A DNA stretch of 64,000 bases, taken from NCBI GenBank assembly GCA_023511295.1, contig JAIMBT010000015.1, positions 40,900 to 104,899 of the forward strand, written 5' to 3'. The position numbers and the translations under genes were made by a program. Positions 26,921 to 36,405 of this stretch are shown here, one piece after another. The first letter of the stretch is position 1, and each line of letters starts with the position of its first letter. The notes under the pieces are model-generated. The model made no database searches. It had not been told where the DNA came from and saw only the letters and a program-made list of their open reading frames with translations. This stretch comes from Alicyclobacillus sp. Lineage in GTDB: Bacteria > Bacillota > Bacilli > Alicyclobacillales > Alicyclobacillaceae.

Positions 26921-28839
26921 GGTGACTGCACCTCCTCATTTCCCCAGAAGTCGTGGTAGATTAAGCCCTGCAACGCCAGCCTGCTCCGCCAGCCCACGCG
27001 CTCCAACAGCGGAATCTCCGGAAAATGCGCGGTGTAGCCGATGGACAGCAGGGCGACCGGATCGATCCGCTCCGGAATCCGCAAAATCCTGCGAATGTCC
27101 GCCTTTTGGTAGATGCTCACCCACCCCACGCCGATGCCCTCGACCCGCGCCGCCAGCCACAGGTTTTCAATCGCGCAGGCTGTGGACATCAAATCGGTTT
27201 CTGGAATCGTGTTTCTGCCGAGTACATGCGGCCCGCCCCGCGTCGGGTCGTTCGTGACACAAATCGTGAGCGGCGCCTGCAACAGACCCTCCACCTTGAG
27301 CCGCAGGTAGTAATCCCGCTGGAGGTCTTCGTAGTGTTCCGCTGCCAAGACGCGCTCCCGTTCCACCACCCTTTGAATCTCGCGGAGCACCTGCCTGTCC
27401 CGAACCAGGATGAAGTTCCACGGCTGCATGAACCCGACCGACGGCCCGTGGTGGGCGGCAGCCAGAATCCGCATCAGCACCTCGTCGTCAATCGAGTCTG
27501 GCAGAAAGGAGCGAATGTCGCGGCGCGCGTAGATGGCCTTGTACAAGGCCTGCCGTTCCGCTTCGTCAAAGTCGTTCGCCGTTGGCTGAACCGCGGCGCT
27601 TCGGTTCGCCGCACCGTCGGTGCACTCCGCGCCCGTAGCAGCAGGCGATTCGACCCGAGCCTCGCCAGGGCCGAGCGGCTCATGCTCGGCTCGATGCGGA
27701 TTCGAGACCCGCGCGTCCCCGAACGTCGCGGTCTCCGCCATCACCTTGCACGCGTTGCGTACAACCGGCAGGATCGAAAGGGCACCGGATGCCTCGCCGA
27801 GGCGCATGCCCCACTGAACCAGTGGCTGCAATCCCAGGGCTTTGAGGGCGTAGGCGTGCGCCGGTTCTGGAGATTGGTGAGACGCAATCAGATAGTCTGC
27901 GACCGCAGGATTCAAGCGGTAGGCGAACAGCGCAGCCGCGGCGGTGATGACGCCATCCAAGAGCACGGGCAAGCGGTGGTAGGCGCAAGCCAGGTAGGCT
28001 CCAGCCATCGCCCCGATTTCGAAGCCGCCGAATTCAGCAAACACCTGCCAGGGGTCGTCCGCCCCCGAACTCGGGTTCGCATCCTTGAATCGCTGAATCG
28101 CCTTCTCTATCAGTCGGCGCTTGGCTTCCTTCTGCTCCGCCGAGATGCCGGTCCCTTCCCCCACCAACAACTGGGGCTCGATGCCGAGAAAGGCGGAGAG
28201 GAGCGCCGTGCTGGACGTGGTGTTGCCAATGCCCAATTCCCCGATGACGAACAGGTCGCGCCCTTCACTGATACAAGCCTCCACTGCCTCGATGCCAATC
28301 TCGACCGATTTCCGCGCCTCCGCCACGGTCATCGCGGGCTCGGCGGCAAAGTTCTTGGTCCCGCACGCGACCTTCCGAACCTGCACGTTCGGATGGCGAA
28401 CGCGAGTCTTCACCCCCACGTCGACGACGCGAAGCGGCACGCCTTGCGCGCGTGCCAGGACACTGCTGACGGCCCCGCCCATGCACATGTTGACCGCCAT
28501 CTGCTCCGTCACGTCGCCGTCATACGCAGAGACCCCCGCCTCGCTCACACCGTGATCTGCCGCAAAGATCAGGACCTGCGGGGACCGGAACATGGGAATC
28601 ACCCGCCCCGTCATCGCCGACAACCGCAGGACCAGGTCCTCCAGCATGCCGAGGCTGCCGACGGGTTTCGTCAGGTCGTCGAGTCGGTTGCGCGCACGCT
28701 CCAAAACCTCCTGATTGCTTGGCACGATGCCACCGACGACGCGGTCCAGCACAGGTTGCAACGGCGCTCCCACCTTTCCCAAAACGTCAAAACGGCTACC
28801 CCACGAGGAGATAGCCGCCATCACGCAGAAAGACGCCAA
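26917..28839 (-). CDS. cobT-bluB: CobT-BluB fusion: DMB phosphoribosyltransferase plus DMB synthase
   Basis: 640-residue two-domain protein. Residues about 1-390 are CobT (LTKPVGSLGMLEDL, ADHGVSEAGVSAY, IGELGIGNTTSS, VLLDGVITAAAA), which activates 5,6-dimethylbenzimidazole to alpha-ribazole phosphate. A charged linker of about 50 residues follows. From about 440 the rest is BluB (RRDIRSFLPDSI, GPSVGFMQPWNFILV, and a C-terminal GIGVGWVSIY), the flavin-consuming enzyme that makes dimethylbenzimidazole aerobically. The fusion channels product directly. The start is uncertain: TTG 28839 or ATG 28821. A B12 riboswitch ends about 28 bp upstream. Confidence 0.92.
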   Translation of the reverse strand: MASFCVMAAISSWGSRFDVLGKVGAPLQPVLDRVVGGIVPSNQEVLERARNRLDDLTKPVGSLGMLEDLVLRLSAMTGRVIPMFRSPQVLIFAADHGVSEAGVSAYDGDVTEQMAVNMCMGGAVSSVLARAQGVPLRVVDVGVKTRVRHPNVQVRKVACGTKNFAAEPAMTVAEARKSVEIGIEAVEACISEGRDLFVIGELGIGNTTSSTALLSAFLGIEPQLLVGEGTGISAEQKEAKRRLIEKAIQRFKDANPSSGADDPWQVFAEFGGFEIGAMAGAYLACAYHRLPVLLDGVITAAAALFAYRLNPAVADYLIASHQSPEPAHAYALKALGLQPLVQWGMRLGEASGALSILPVVRNACKVMAETATFGDARVSNPHRAEHEPLGPGEARVESPAATGAECTDGAANRSAAVQPTANDFDEAERQALYKAIYARRDIRSFLPDSIDDEVLMRILAAAHHGPSVGFMQPWNFILVRDRQVLREIQRVVERERVLAAEHYEDLQRDYYLRLKVEGLLQAPLTICVTNDPTRGGPHVLGRNTIPETDLMSTACAIENLWLAARVEGIGVGWVSIYQKADIRRILRIPERIDPVALLSIGYTAHFPEIPLLERVGWRSRLALQGLIYHDFWGNEEVQSP

Positions 28840-28866
28840 CCCATCATCCGTAGGTCCTGGTCAAAC

Positions 28867-29033
28867 CGGAAAAGGCAGGTCTCCTGGCTCAGGTTCATCG
28901 CGCGACTCACCTTCCCAAACGCAACGCGTTCAGTGGTCACATGAGCCGAACTCACCCTCACAGTGGCGGGACCGCACCGGAGTTTCACCGGTTTCCCTCT
29001 TCGGTTCACAACGGTAGTGAACACCTTTTCCGC
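28867..29033 (-). promoter_or_regulatory. Cobalamin riboswitch upstream of cobT-bluB
   Basis: Second minus-strand AdoCbl aptamer. Closing stem CGGAAAAGG/CCTTTTCCG, then GGGAAACCGGTGAAA, GGTCCCGCCACTGTGAG, and the B12 box GAGCCAGGAGACCTGCC. No terminator hairpin lies between it and the gene, so translational control at the ribosome binding site is more likely than attenuation. Confidence 0.94.
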
Positions 29034-29113
29034 CGATGAAGTTGTCGTTCTCTACGGGTTCATCGTAGTCGCATCGGTTCCGTTTGTCTAGGGTGTGCGC
29101 GACGGGGTGGGTG

Positions 29114-32100
29114 TCAGCTCATTCGGATGTAACTCATCCCCTCTAGGCGAACGTACCCAGCCACCTGCAGGGAGTCCAAGACGCGCGAGAGCATGTCGCG
29201 CATGTCCTGGGTCACCCGAAGGAAACCGAGTGCACGTCCGGTAGCCGCCATGAGTTCCTCTTCCGAGAAACCGTAGGCGCCGTCGATGAGCGCTAGCATA
29301 ACCGCCGCGATTTCCACCTCCGCGATATACTTCATCTGCTTCTCCCCTGGTGGGAGATCTGCCCGAGAGCGCATGGGCACCACTCCCTGCTGCGGACTGA
29401 CGAGGAACGCACCCTCGAGGTTCACCAGATGGCTTCGCACCGCGTGGTGCAAAGCCCGCTCGTACGCACCACGAATTCGGTTGCCAACGCGGCGGACCCC
29501 GCATGCGTCGGCGATTCGGCGAACCACCACGTCTGTATGGACGGGGCTCTCGGTAGCGACCACCTGAGCAATCCAATCTGCCCACTGGCCGACCGCAACC
29601 TCGTGCAGTTCAACCGCCAGGGGCGGAATGTGCAGCATCGCCGGTACGTACGGCGCGGTGATGGGCCGAGTTTCCGCTCGTGACGTTCCCGAAGCGCCGT
29701 CCGTCTGTTCTGTTTCCGTCCATTCCCCTGACGCGTCGGGCCCTCGGCCGTCCGATTCCGAACCGCAAGCTTTCTTCTTTTCAGGTGAACGGTCCGCGAT
29801 TGAGCGAGGGACTGGTTGCCTGGCATGGTCGTCCTGCTGTGGGCGGCTCTTGGCCTGTGCCAACGCGGCTTCCAGCTTCTCCATCGCCTTGGCTTGATCT
29901 CGGTACCAGTCCGTACTCCAAACCCGGTGCAAAGTCCAACCGAGGCCCTCCAACACTTGTTGACGAAGCCGATCGCGGTCGCGAGCGCTGCGCGAACGGT
30001 GGTAGGTCGCTCCATCACACTCGATACCGAGGAGGTAGCGCCCGGGAGCTTCCGGATCGACCACGGCGAGATCAATAAAGAACCCAGCGGATCCGACTTG
30101 TGTGTCCACCTGGTAGCCGAGCCGTACCAACTGGGCGCGCACGGCCTCCTCAAACGGGGAGTCCATCTCGCGTTCGCTCTGGTATGGCACGTCGAGAACT
30201 CCGGTCTCGCAGTACCTCAGGAAAGCTTTAAACACGCGGATGCCTTCTCCCCTCGCGCGGTGTAAGTCGATGTCGTCCGACCTGAGGTTGGTAAACACTT
30301 CGCACCGAACCCGGGCACGCGTTATCAGGACGTTCAGTCGGCGCTCGCCGCCAGCCTTGCCGAGCGGGCCGAACCCCATCGTCAAGTAGCCGTCCTTGTC
30401 GCGACCATAGCCCACGCTGATGAGGATCACGTCGCGCTCGTCTCCCTGCACCGTTTCGAGATTTTTGACGAAAAACTTCTCACTCAAGGCGGTAAAAAAC
30501 GATTCACACGTCGGGTCTGCCTGTCGCAAGCGGTCGACCTCGTCTTCAATCGCGTCCGCCTGGGCGCTGCTGAAAGCCACCACGCCAAGGGTCTCACTCG
30601 TCTCCCCGTGGACGTAAGCGCGCGCGTGTGCCATCACAGCCTCTGCGACCGCGCGAGCTTCGCGACGATTGGTCCGGGTTTTCCCGCGATCATACGCGGT
30701 GTCCTCGAGTCGATGGAGGACGAGACCCTTCGCTGTCGACAACCGGTCCGGGCTTGGAAACACGACGAGCCGCCCGTCATAAAACTCTGCGTTAGACAAG
30801 GCCACGAGGGACTCGTGGCGGCTGCGGTAGTGCCACCGCAACATGCGCTCGGGCATCCCTTGACTGACACACAACCCAAGGATGCTCTCCAGGTCGCTCG
30901 TGTGCAGGTCCGAGTCTTCGACGTCTTCGGTGTCTTCATCGTCATCCACCCCGCCGTCGAAAAAGTGGGTAGGTGGCAGCTGTTTGCTGTCTCCGACGAC
31001 GACGAACTGACGCCCGCGAAGAATGGCGCCGAACGCATCCACCGGTTGAACTTGGCTCGCCTCATCAAACACGACGAGGTCGAAGTGAAGGCTTCCGGGC
31101 GGGAAGAAGGTCGCCACCGACATCGGGCTCGCCATGAACACGGGCTTCAAGCCCTGCACGGCGTGGCCGGCGCTGCCGAGCAGCCGGCGGATCGACAGAT
31201 GCCGAGTTTTTTTCTGCATCTCCCGGCGTAAAATACTGAGTTCTCCGCCAGTCGCGTCCCGCGGCGGGATCCGCTTCCTGTGCGCAGCCACTGCGAGCCG
31301 TTGGGTCGTCCGCTGCAACTCCTCATCGAGCGCGCGAAACCGGTGTACGGCGCCCGACTGGACGGTGCCCGCGAACTCTGCAAGACTTGGGTTCCGCTTG
31401 AAAACCGAATGCAGAAGCGCTTCGTACCAGCGGCCGGTGACGGCATCGACGAGACTTTCCCCGGCGTTCGGCCAGGCTGCCGCTCTGCGCGCAACCGGAC
31501 CCAGTCCCGCCTGCTCACACCGAGCCGCGACCATGTTCCACAAGACGATGCCGCGCAGTGCCGCAAGCCCCTGCTGCCACTGCCGAAGCCGCTCCGCATC
31601 TTCAGCGATGCTGGCCGTCAACTGGCCTTCTGGCCCGTCCCGACCGTCCCTCGCGCGGTACTGCAGCTCATCGACAACGACCTGTACAGCAGAACGCGCA
31701 CGCCCCATCGCCGAAGTCAAAGACGCCGCCAAGTTCGCTGCGACGGTGCGAATGTCCAGTTGATTCGCCAGTTGGAACGTCCACTCCGGTACCTCGCCCC
31801 GTTCGCGCATCCGGTGCAGGTTCGCCATCCACTCGATCACCGCGGCACACGCCTGCCAATCCGTTTCAGTCCCGTGCCATTTGCCGCCCAGCAGTTGTTT
31901 CAGTGTTCCATCCTGCCGCAGAATGCGCGTGAGCGTCTCCTGACCGCGAATGACGTCATTCAGCCATGCCAAGAGATCGGCTTCGGTCTGCTTCCGCGGA
32001 ACACGCAGACACGCCATGGCTTGCGCCCGTGCACGCCGGTACTCTACTGACATCCTGCCAAAGAACGACGCATGTGCAATCATTTGATTTCGGACCGTTG

Positions 32101-34015
32101 CCAAGTCCTTCGCCCAGGTATCGCCTAAAAGCGATGCATCGTGTTTCTGCCTCAGGTCGTGCACCGTGCGCATGGCCACAGCGACGTCCCGCCAGGTGGC
32201 GACGTCCGCCCACGCATCCGCGTGCACGTCCACACCGGCGAGGTCCGGTGCCGTCGCGAGAAGGTGCAGGACCCGCACCGCAAGATCCACTTCGGACCAC
32301 GCGTCCTGCAATGGAATCTGCAAAGATGCCCTGGCATCCAACCACGCTGCGTGCAAATCTTCCATCGCACCGACGGCCTGTTCCAACGAGGCAACCAAAG
32401 CTGCGTGCGTCGCGCCAACCGGCAGTTCTGTTAGATGACAGCCCCAGAAGGGATGCTGCTCAGGCACGCCAACTTCCTTGAGGACCTGCTGCACATCGTG
32501 AAGAAGCTCCCGGTGTCGAACAAACGTTTCGCGACCCCAGCCAGTGTCCACTTCGAATGCCGGCCAACTTTCGGCCTCCATGCGTTCCCGCCACTGGACG
32601 AGACACCCCATCGCGAGGTATGGCGTCACGCCGGATTCTGCGATGGTCGCGTGGAGTGCGTCGACATACTCGTTCAGCTTTCGGAGTTGGATGTCGTACT
32701 CCAGCGCATTCGTATTCGTCTGCCCGGACGTCCCTTGAAGTTCCCAGGTTCGCTCAAGTTCCAGCAGCAGCTGACGCTTGTTCGTCTTGTTGCTGTGCAG
32801 CTCAAGACACGCGGGGCCAAGGCCCACCTGCTCGAGACGGCTTTTCACCACTTCGAGCGCGGCCATCTTTTCAGCGACAAAGAGCACCGTCTTACCATCG
32901 AGAACGGCCCGGGCAATCACGTTCGTGATGGTCTGCGACTTACCGGTTCCGGGCGGTCCTTGTATCACCAGGTTCCGCCCGCGGGCCACATCGACGACCG
33001 CTGCTAACTGCGAACTGTCTGCATCGAGGACCGTCTGCATGTCCCAAATCGGAAGCACGTCGTCAATCCGGGCATCGTCCGGGATCTCGGAAGCCTCCTC
33101 CTGAAAGCCGTCGACGAGCAGAGACGCAAGCAGGTCACTGTCCAGCGGACTCGCCGTCTCCGGCCACAGGTCCCCCTCGAGATCACGGAACATCAAGTAC
33201 TTTCCAAACGAAAAGAACCCGATGAGCAGACGGTCGGCGTGCACCTTCCAGCGCTTCTGATATGCCACAGCCTGGGCCACAGCGTCGGTATATTCAGCGA
33301 GACGTCTGTCGCCCGCGTCGTCTAGCTCCAGTGCAGGCAAGTCCAAGCGAAAGTCCACTTTCAATTTATATTGGAGCGAGAGGTTCTCCACGACCTCTTC
33401 GTCGGAGAGCTTCACTGTGAATTGATCCCGCGAGGTGTCTCGTTCTAACACCACGGGCACAAGGATGAGCGGCGCCATCAGCGGTTTGTCGCTCGATTCC
33501 GCCTCGTACCATTCGAGAAACCCCAGCGCGAGAAATAATGTGTTCGCGCCCTGCTCTTCCATCGAGGTCCGCGCCGTACGAAAGGTCCGAAGCAGGCGGC
33601 TTTTCAGCTGGTCCCCCGTATATGGAGCAGAGAGCACCAGTTGCGGGCGACCGGCCATTTCCTCGGAGCGCCCGGCCATTTCCTCCTCGCTCGGATTGTT
33701 CTCTCCAGAGGGAATGAAGCCGAGACTGGCATGCTGGCGGACCAAATAACCATAGACTTCGTCAATCGACCGGGCATCCAGATTCACACCTTGATTCTTC
33801 GGCATGCGAAAGTTGAGCATCTGATTGCGAAGTGTTAAATCTAGAAGATCACGCCGAGCTTCTGCCAACTTCTGCTGCAGCGTCAGGCGGCTGGGGGAGT
33901 TGCCGCTTGGCGCCTCATCGACCATCGGCGTGTCCACACCGTGGATAGATGATTGTCGGATGGACATTTGCTTCCCGGCCTCGTCTCGAATGGATTCACT
34001 TGACGCCAAGCTCAT
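29114..34015 (-). CDS. DUF4011 helicase with PD-(D/E)XK nuclease and DUF3320 domains
   Basis: About 1633 residues. Domain order: DUF4011 (about 45-330), superfamily 1 helicase (Walker A GPPGTGKS at about 353-360, Walker B VVFDEASQ, GDSKQLPP, TVQGDERDVIL, and the VLITRARVRC motif VI), then a Vsr/DUF559-type nuclease (FFIDLAVVD ... LLGIECDGATYH, about 1310-1340), then DUF3320 near the C-terminus. This architecture matches single-gene helicase-nuclease antiphage proteins of the kind named Hhe; the exact name is from memory. Start ATG 34015 has GGGGGAG upstream; longer starts are possible. It stands alone between the cobalamin locus and a protease, and no methylase is nearby. Confidence 0.85.
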   Translation of the reverse strand: MSLASSESIRDEAGKQMSIRQSSIHGVDTPMVDEAPSGNSPSRLTLQQKLAEARRDLLDLTLRNQMLNFRMPKNQGVNLDARSIDEVYGYLVRQHASLGFIPSGENNPSEEEMAGRSEEMAGRPQLVLSAPYTGDQLKSRLLRTFRTARTSMEEQGANTLFLALGFLEWYEAESSDKPLMAPLILVPVVLERDTSRDQFTVKLSDEEVVENLSLQYKLKVDFRLDLPALELDDAGDRRLAEYTDAVAQAVAYQKRWKVHADRLLIGFFSFGKYLMFRDLEGDLWPETASPLDSDLLASLLVDGFQEEASEIPDDARIDDVLPIWDMQTVLDADSSQLAAVVDVARGRNLVIQGPPGTGKSQTITNVIARAVLDGKTVLFVAEKMAALEVVKSRLEQVGLGPACLELHSNKTNKRQLLLELERTWELQGTSGQTNTNALEYDIQLRKLNEYVDALHATIAESGVTPYLAMGCLVQWRERMEAESWPAFEVDTGWGRETFVRHRELLHDVQQVLKEVGVPEQHPFWGCHLTELPVGATHAALVASLEQAVGAMEDLHAAWLDARASLQIPLQDAWSEVDLAVRVLHLLATAPDLAGVDVHADAWADVATWRDVAVAMRTVHDLRQKHDASLLGDTWAKDLATVRNQMIAHASFFGRMSVEYRRARAQAMACLRVPRKQTEADLLAWLNDVIRGQETLTRILRQDGTLKQLLGGKWHGTETDWQACAAVIEWMANLHRMRERGEVPEWTFQLANQLDIRTVAANLAASLTSAMGRARSAVQVVVDELQYRARDGRDGPEGQLTASIAEDAERLRQWQQGLAALRGIVLWNMVAARCEQAGLGPVARRAAAWPNAGESLVDAVTGRWYEALLHSVFKRNPSLAEFAGTVQSGAVHRFRALDEELQRTTQRLAVAAHRKRIPPRDATGGELSILRREMQKKTRHLSIRRLLGSAGHAVQGLKPVFMASPMSVATFFPPGSLHFDLVVFDEASQVQPVDAFGAILRGRQFVVVGDSKQLPPTHFFDGGVDDDEDTEDVEDSDLHTSDLESILGLCVSQGMPERMLRWHYRSRHESLVALSNAEFYDGRLVVFPSPDRLSTAKGLVLHRLEDTAYDRGKTRTNRREARAVAEAVMAHARAYVHGETSETLGVVAFSSAQADAIEDEVDRLRQADPTCESFFTALSEKFFVKNLETVQGDERDVILISVGYGRDKDGYLTMGFGPLGKAGGERRLNVLITRARVRCEVFTNLRSDDIDLHRARGEGIRVFKAFLRYCETGVLDVPYQSEREMDSPFEEAVRAQLVRLGYQVDTQVGSAGFFIDLAVVDPEAPGRYLLGIECDGATYHRSRSARDRDRLRQQVLEGLGWTLHRVWSTDWYRDQAKAMEKLEAALAQAKSRPQQDDHARQPVPRSIADRSPEKKKACGSESDGRGPDASGEWTETEQTDGASGTSRAETRPITAPYVPAMLHIPPLAVELHEVAVGQWADWIAQVVATESPVHTDVVVRRIADACGVRRVGNRIRGAYERALHHAVRSHLVNLEGAFLVSPQQGVVPMRSRADLPPGEKQMKYIAEVEIAAVMLALIDGAYGFSEEELMAATGRALGFLRVTQDMRDMLSRVLDSLQVAGYVRLEGMSYIRMS

Positions 34016-34211
34016 CCCTGTCAACTCCCCCATCCATCTCGTCTCTCTACAGTGTACGTTCGACTTCTGACGCACCAGAACCGATTCCACCAAATTTCGA
34101 CAGCCTTTCTCTTCATACGCTACATGAGATCGGAAGAATGGGCAAGGCGGCCAACGCAGCTGTCGGCATTCCAGCGCCTCGCCTATCCAGAAAAGGTCCT
34201 TCAAGCAACGA

Positions 34212-34244
34212 GAAGGGGCCTGCCGAATTTCGGCAGACCCCTTC
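34212..34244 (-). terminator. Hairpin after the sedolisin gene
   Basis: Stem GAAGGGG-CTGCCG/CGGCAG-CCCCTTC with one internal mismatch and a five-base loop. It lies 39 bp after the protease stop on the minus strand and ahead of the helicase gene. The following T content is modest, so efficiency is uncertain. Confidence 0.6.
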
Positions 34245-34282
34245 CGCAGGTGTACCCTGATTGAAGAGACAGAACCCGTCTG

Positions 34283-35950
34283 TTACTTGCCAATCACGGC
34301 GTTCATCTGGCTCACGTCAAACGTGCCGAGCCCGGTTGCGAAGTCCCAACCGGGTGTGGCCGGGTACGGCCCGTTGTCCCCGAGCACGATGTCGTGGAAT
34401 CCAGCCGATCCATACTGCGCATACAGCAGCGGTGACGCAAACCCAAGGTGATTGCCGTGGGCCGACTCAAGTCGCGCCCACACACCGAGGGCCAACGGCG
34501 ACGCAAGGCTCGTTCCGCCCACCACCATGACCGATCCGTTCACATACACGTTCGCACCAGAATTCGGGTCTGCATCCATCGAGATATCCGGCAAGGCCCT
34601 GCCAACGGTACCTTCCGGCACGACCGCACTTTGCCAATACGGCGACGTCTCCCAATAGCTGGGCCCGCCCCCGCCGGCCAGCCACGCGAGCTCCTCGTTG
34701 TAGGACCCGTCGCTGTTCGTCAAGAGCGTCGTGCCACCCACGGCCACGACATATGGCGATGCGGCTGGATACTCCACGTCCGGCACACCGGCCGGCACGC
34801 CATTTGTCGGCAGAATCACGCTGCTGAAGCCACCAGTGTCTCCACTCGATGCAAACACCGTTTGCCCTTGTGCAGCCGCCTCCGCAAACACTTCGTCGTC
34901 CACGAGCATCGATCCGTCCAAATACGCGAACGTCTCGTCCTCCCCGAAAGACGCACTTCCCGCCTTGGCAACATCGTCCGTGACGAATCGATTGAACTCT
35001 AGCGCGATGTCCGAATCGGTGAGCGACGTGGCATCGTAGAGATAGAGCCGTTTTACGGTTTCCGCCATCCCCGTGGAGTATTGAGTGTCCAGGTCCCACT
35101 CGTCCGCCCCGGAGGTATCCGTGCTCGCAATACCAGTCTGAACCACCGTCACCGGGACTTGGGGCAATCCGTTCGCTTGTTCCTCCGTACGCAGGTCTTG
35201 GAGAACCCCCGTGAGGTCACCCTCCGCGAAGATGGCGATACTGGTCGCTTGGCCGGTCGCAGTTTTCCCTACATCGTAGGCGGTTTGGAAGCCCTGGGGG
35301 TTGTAGCTCGTCGGATAGTTGGGCAGCGAGATGCTCCCGCCAGTGGAACTTGATGCCCCGCCGTCGGATGGTTTTGCGAGCGGGAATGTGACCGCCACGA
35401 CGTTATTTAAGCCGAGCACCGCGCCCACCGTGGCGGACAACGAGGACGGCACATACGCGCCGGTCGTGTTGTAGTAGACCGTTTGACCCGCTACCTGAAA
35501 CTGTTCGAGCGTCGTATGAAACGCGCGCTCGACTTGCGCGGCGGTTCCCGTCGCGCTGACGACCAGATGGTTCGGCGAGACTTGGATATCGTTGAACCCG
35601 GCGCTCGCCAGGTAGGATGTCACTGCTTGCACTTGATCCGACGTCGGCCCGTACACGGCTGTAAACGTATCCGGGGTGAGGCTTTGACCGTATATGGGAT
35701 TCCCCGGCGTGGAGATGGCCTCAATGTAGGTGTTCAGGGCCGCTTGGTTTTGCAGCCGCAAGCCCAAGGTGATTCGCAGCGGTGCCGAAGGAGACAGCGG
35801 CCCTAGGTCTGTTGCATTCTGCAGAGACAGCGCCTGTGTCGCCGTCGGCGCCCATCCGGTGGTATCCGCAAACGCCATGGGAGCAAAGGGTAACGACACA
35901 GCCGCCGCGGCCAACAGCGTAGCCCCGATTGCCCGACACGATACGTTCAT
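34283..35950 (-). CDS. Secreted sedolisin (S53, kumamolisin-like) acid protease
   Basis: 555-residue preproprotein. Signal peptide at residues 1-29 (LLAAAAVSLPFAPMAFA). An S53 propeptide runs to about 190. In the catalytic domain Glu284 and Asp288 (GADEWDLD), oxyanion Asp371 (FASSGDTGG) and nucleophile Ser481 (GGTSLASP) have the spacing of kumamolisin. The C-terminal calcium site is FHDIVLGDNG...GWDFATGLG. Acts outside the cell at acid pH. Start ATG 35950 with GGGGGAAG. The upstream region to 36310 contains a group II intron piece, so its promoter may have been affected. Confidence 0.93.
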   Translation of the reverse strand: MNVSCRAIGATLLAAAAVSLPFAPMAFADTTGWAPTATQALSLQNATDLGPLSPSAPLRITLGLRLQNQAALNTYIEAISTPGNPIYGQSLTPDTFTAVYGPTSDQVQAVTSYLASAGFNDIQVSPNHLVVSATGTAAQVERAFHTTLEQFQVAGQTVYYNTTGAYVPSSLSATVGAVLGLNNVVAVTFPLAKPSDGGASSSTGGSISLPNYPTSYNPQGFQTAYDVGKTATGQATSIAIFAEGDLTGVLQDLRTEEQANGLPQVPVTVVQTGIASTDTSGADEWDLDTQYSTGMAETVKRLYLYDATSLTDSDIALEFNRFVTDDVAKAGSASFGEDETFAYLDGSMLVDDEVFAEAAAQGQTVFASSGDTGGFSSVILPTNGVPAGVPDVEYPAASPYVVAVGGTTLLTNSDGSYNEELAWLAGGGGPSYWETSPYWQSAVVPEGTVGRALPDISMDADPNSGANVYVNGSVMVVGGTSLASPLALGVWARLESAHGNHLGFASPLLYAQYGSAGFHDIVLGDNGPYPATPGWDFATGLGTFDVSQMNAVIGK

Positions 35951-36174
35951 CCGACTTCCCCCTTGGTCCAGAAATTCGATAGGTCCTATAGCCGCCTTCG
36001 TACCAGACCTGTCCCCGTTCCCAATACCCTTCGATTCGCCTGTGGTTCGCCTCCCCTCGGCGTCCACCACCGCCTCTGGATGAATCCACATTCGGTATAG
36101 GCTTTCGGTGCGATAGAGAATTTTCCGACTGCCACCAGCGCTGGCATACGCCATTCCGATACAAAAATTGACAC

Positions 36175-36310
36175 TGGAGAATCGAGTAGGAGGGGGCGCC
36201 TCAGATTCCGCCTCGCGACGGACATCCTTGCTCTTGGCAAACGGTAGGTATGTCACCAACCCCCGCTCGGGACTTTCACCCTATGGAAACCGCCCATGCC
36301 GGGCGTACAC
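36175..36310 (-). mobile_element. 5' fragment of a group IIC intron (domain I)
   Basis: On the minus strand, starting at 36310, the order GTGTACGCCCGGCATGGG, CATAGGGTGAAAGTCCCGA, GCAAGGATGTCCGT and GCGGAATCTGA reproduces the first ~130 nt of IIC introns such as the Oceanobacillus iheyensis intron. No domain V or reverse transcriptase follows; homology fades by about 36170. It begins six bases after a terminator hairpin, the usual target site for class C introns. Confidence 0.75.
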
Positions 36311-36316
36311 AGACGA

Positions 36317-36343
36317 ATGGCCGCCCCCAATGGGGACAGCCAT
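36317..36343 (-). terminator. Terminator hairpin after the sigma/anti-sigma operon
   Basis: Stem ATGGC-CCCC/GGGG-GCCAT with a short loop and minor mismatches, 63 bp after the anti-sigma stop. Closely similar in sequence to the hairpin at 40906-40931. The group IIC intron fragment starts immediately downstream. Confidence 0.65.
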
Positions 36344-36405
36344 GGCAATCCGCATGCCCACGCACGTGCAGCGGTTCTCGTTGAAACGCGATGTTTCCCC
36401 TGAGC

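Noticed and set aside
34283..36259. Longer 658-residue start for the sedolisin
   Set aside because: The extra 103 residues translate the group II intron fragment; ATG 35950 has a ribosome binding site and a signal peptide directly behind it.
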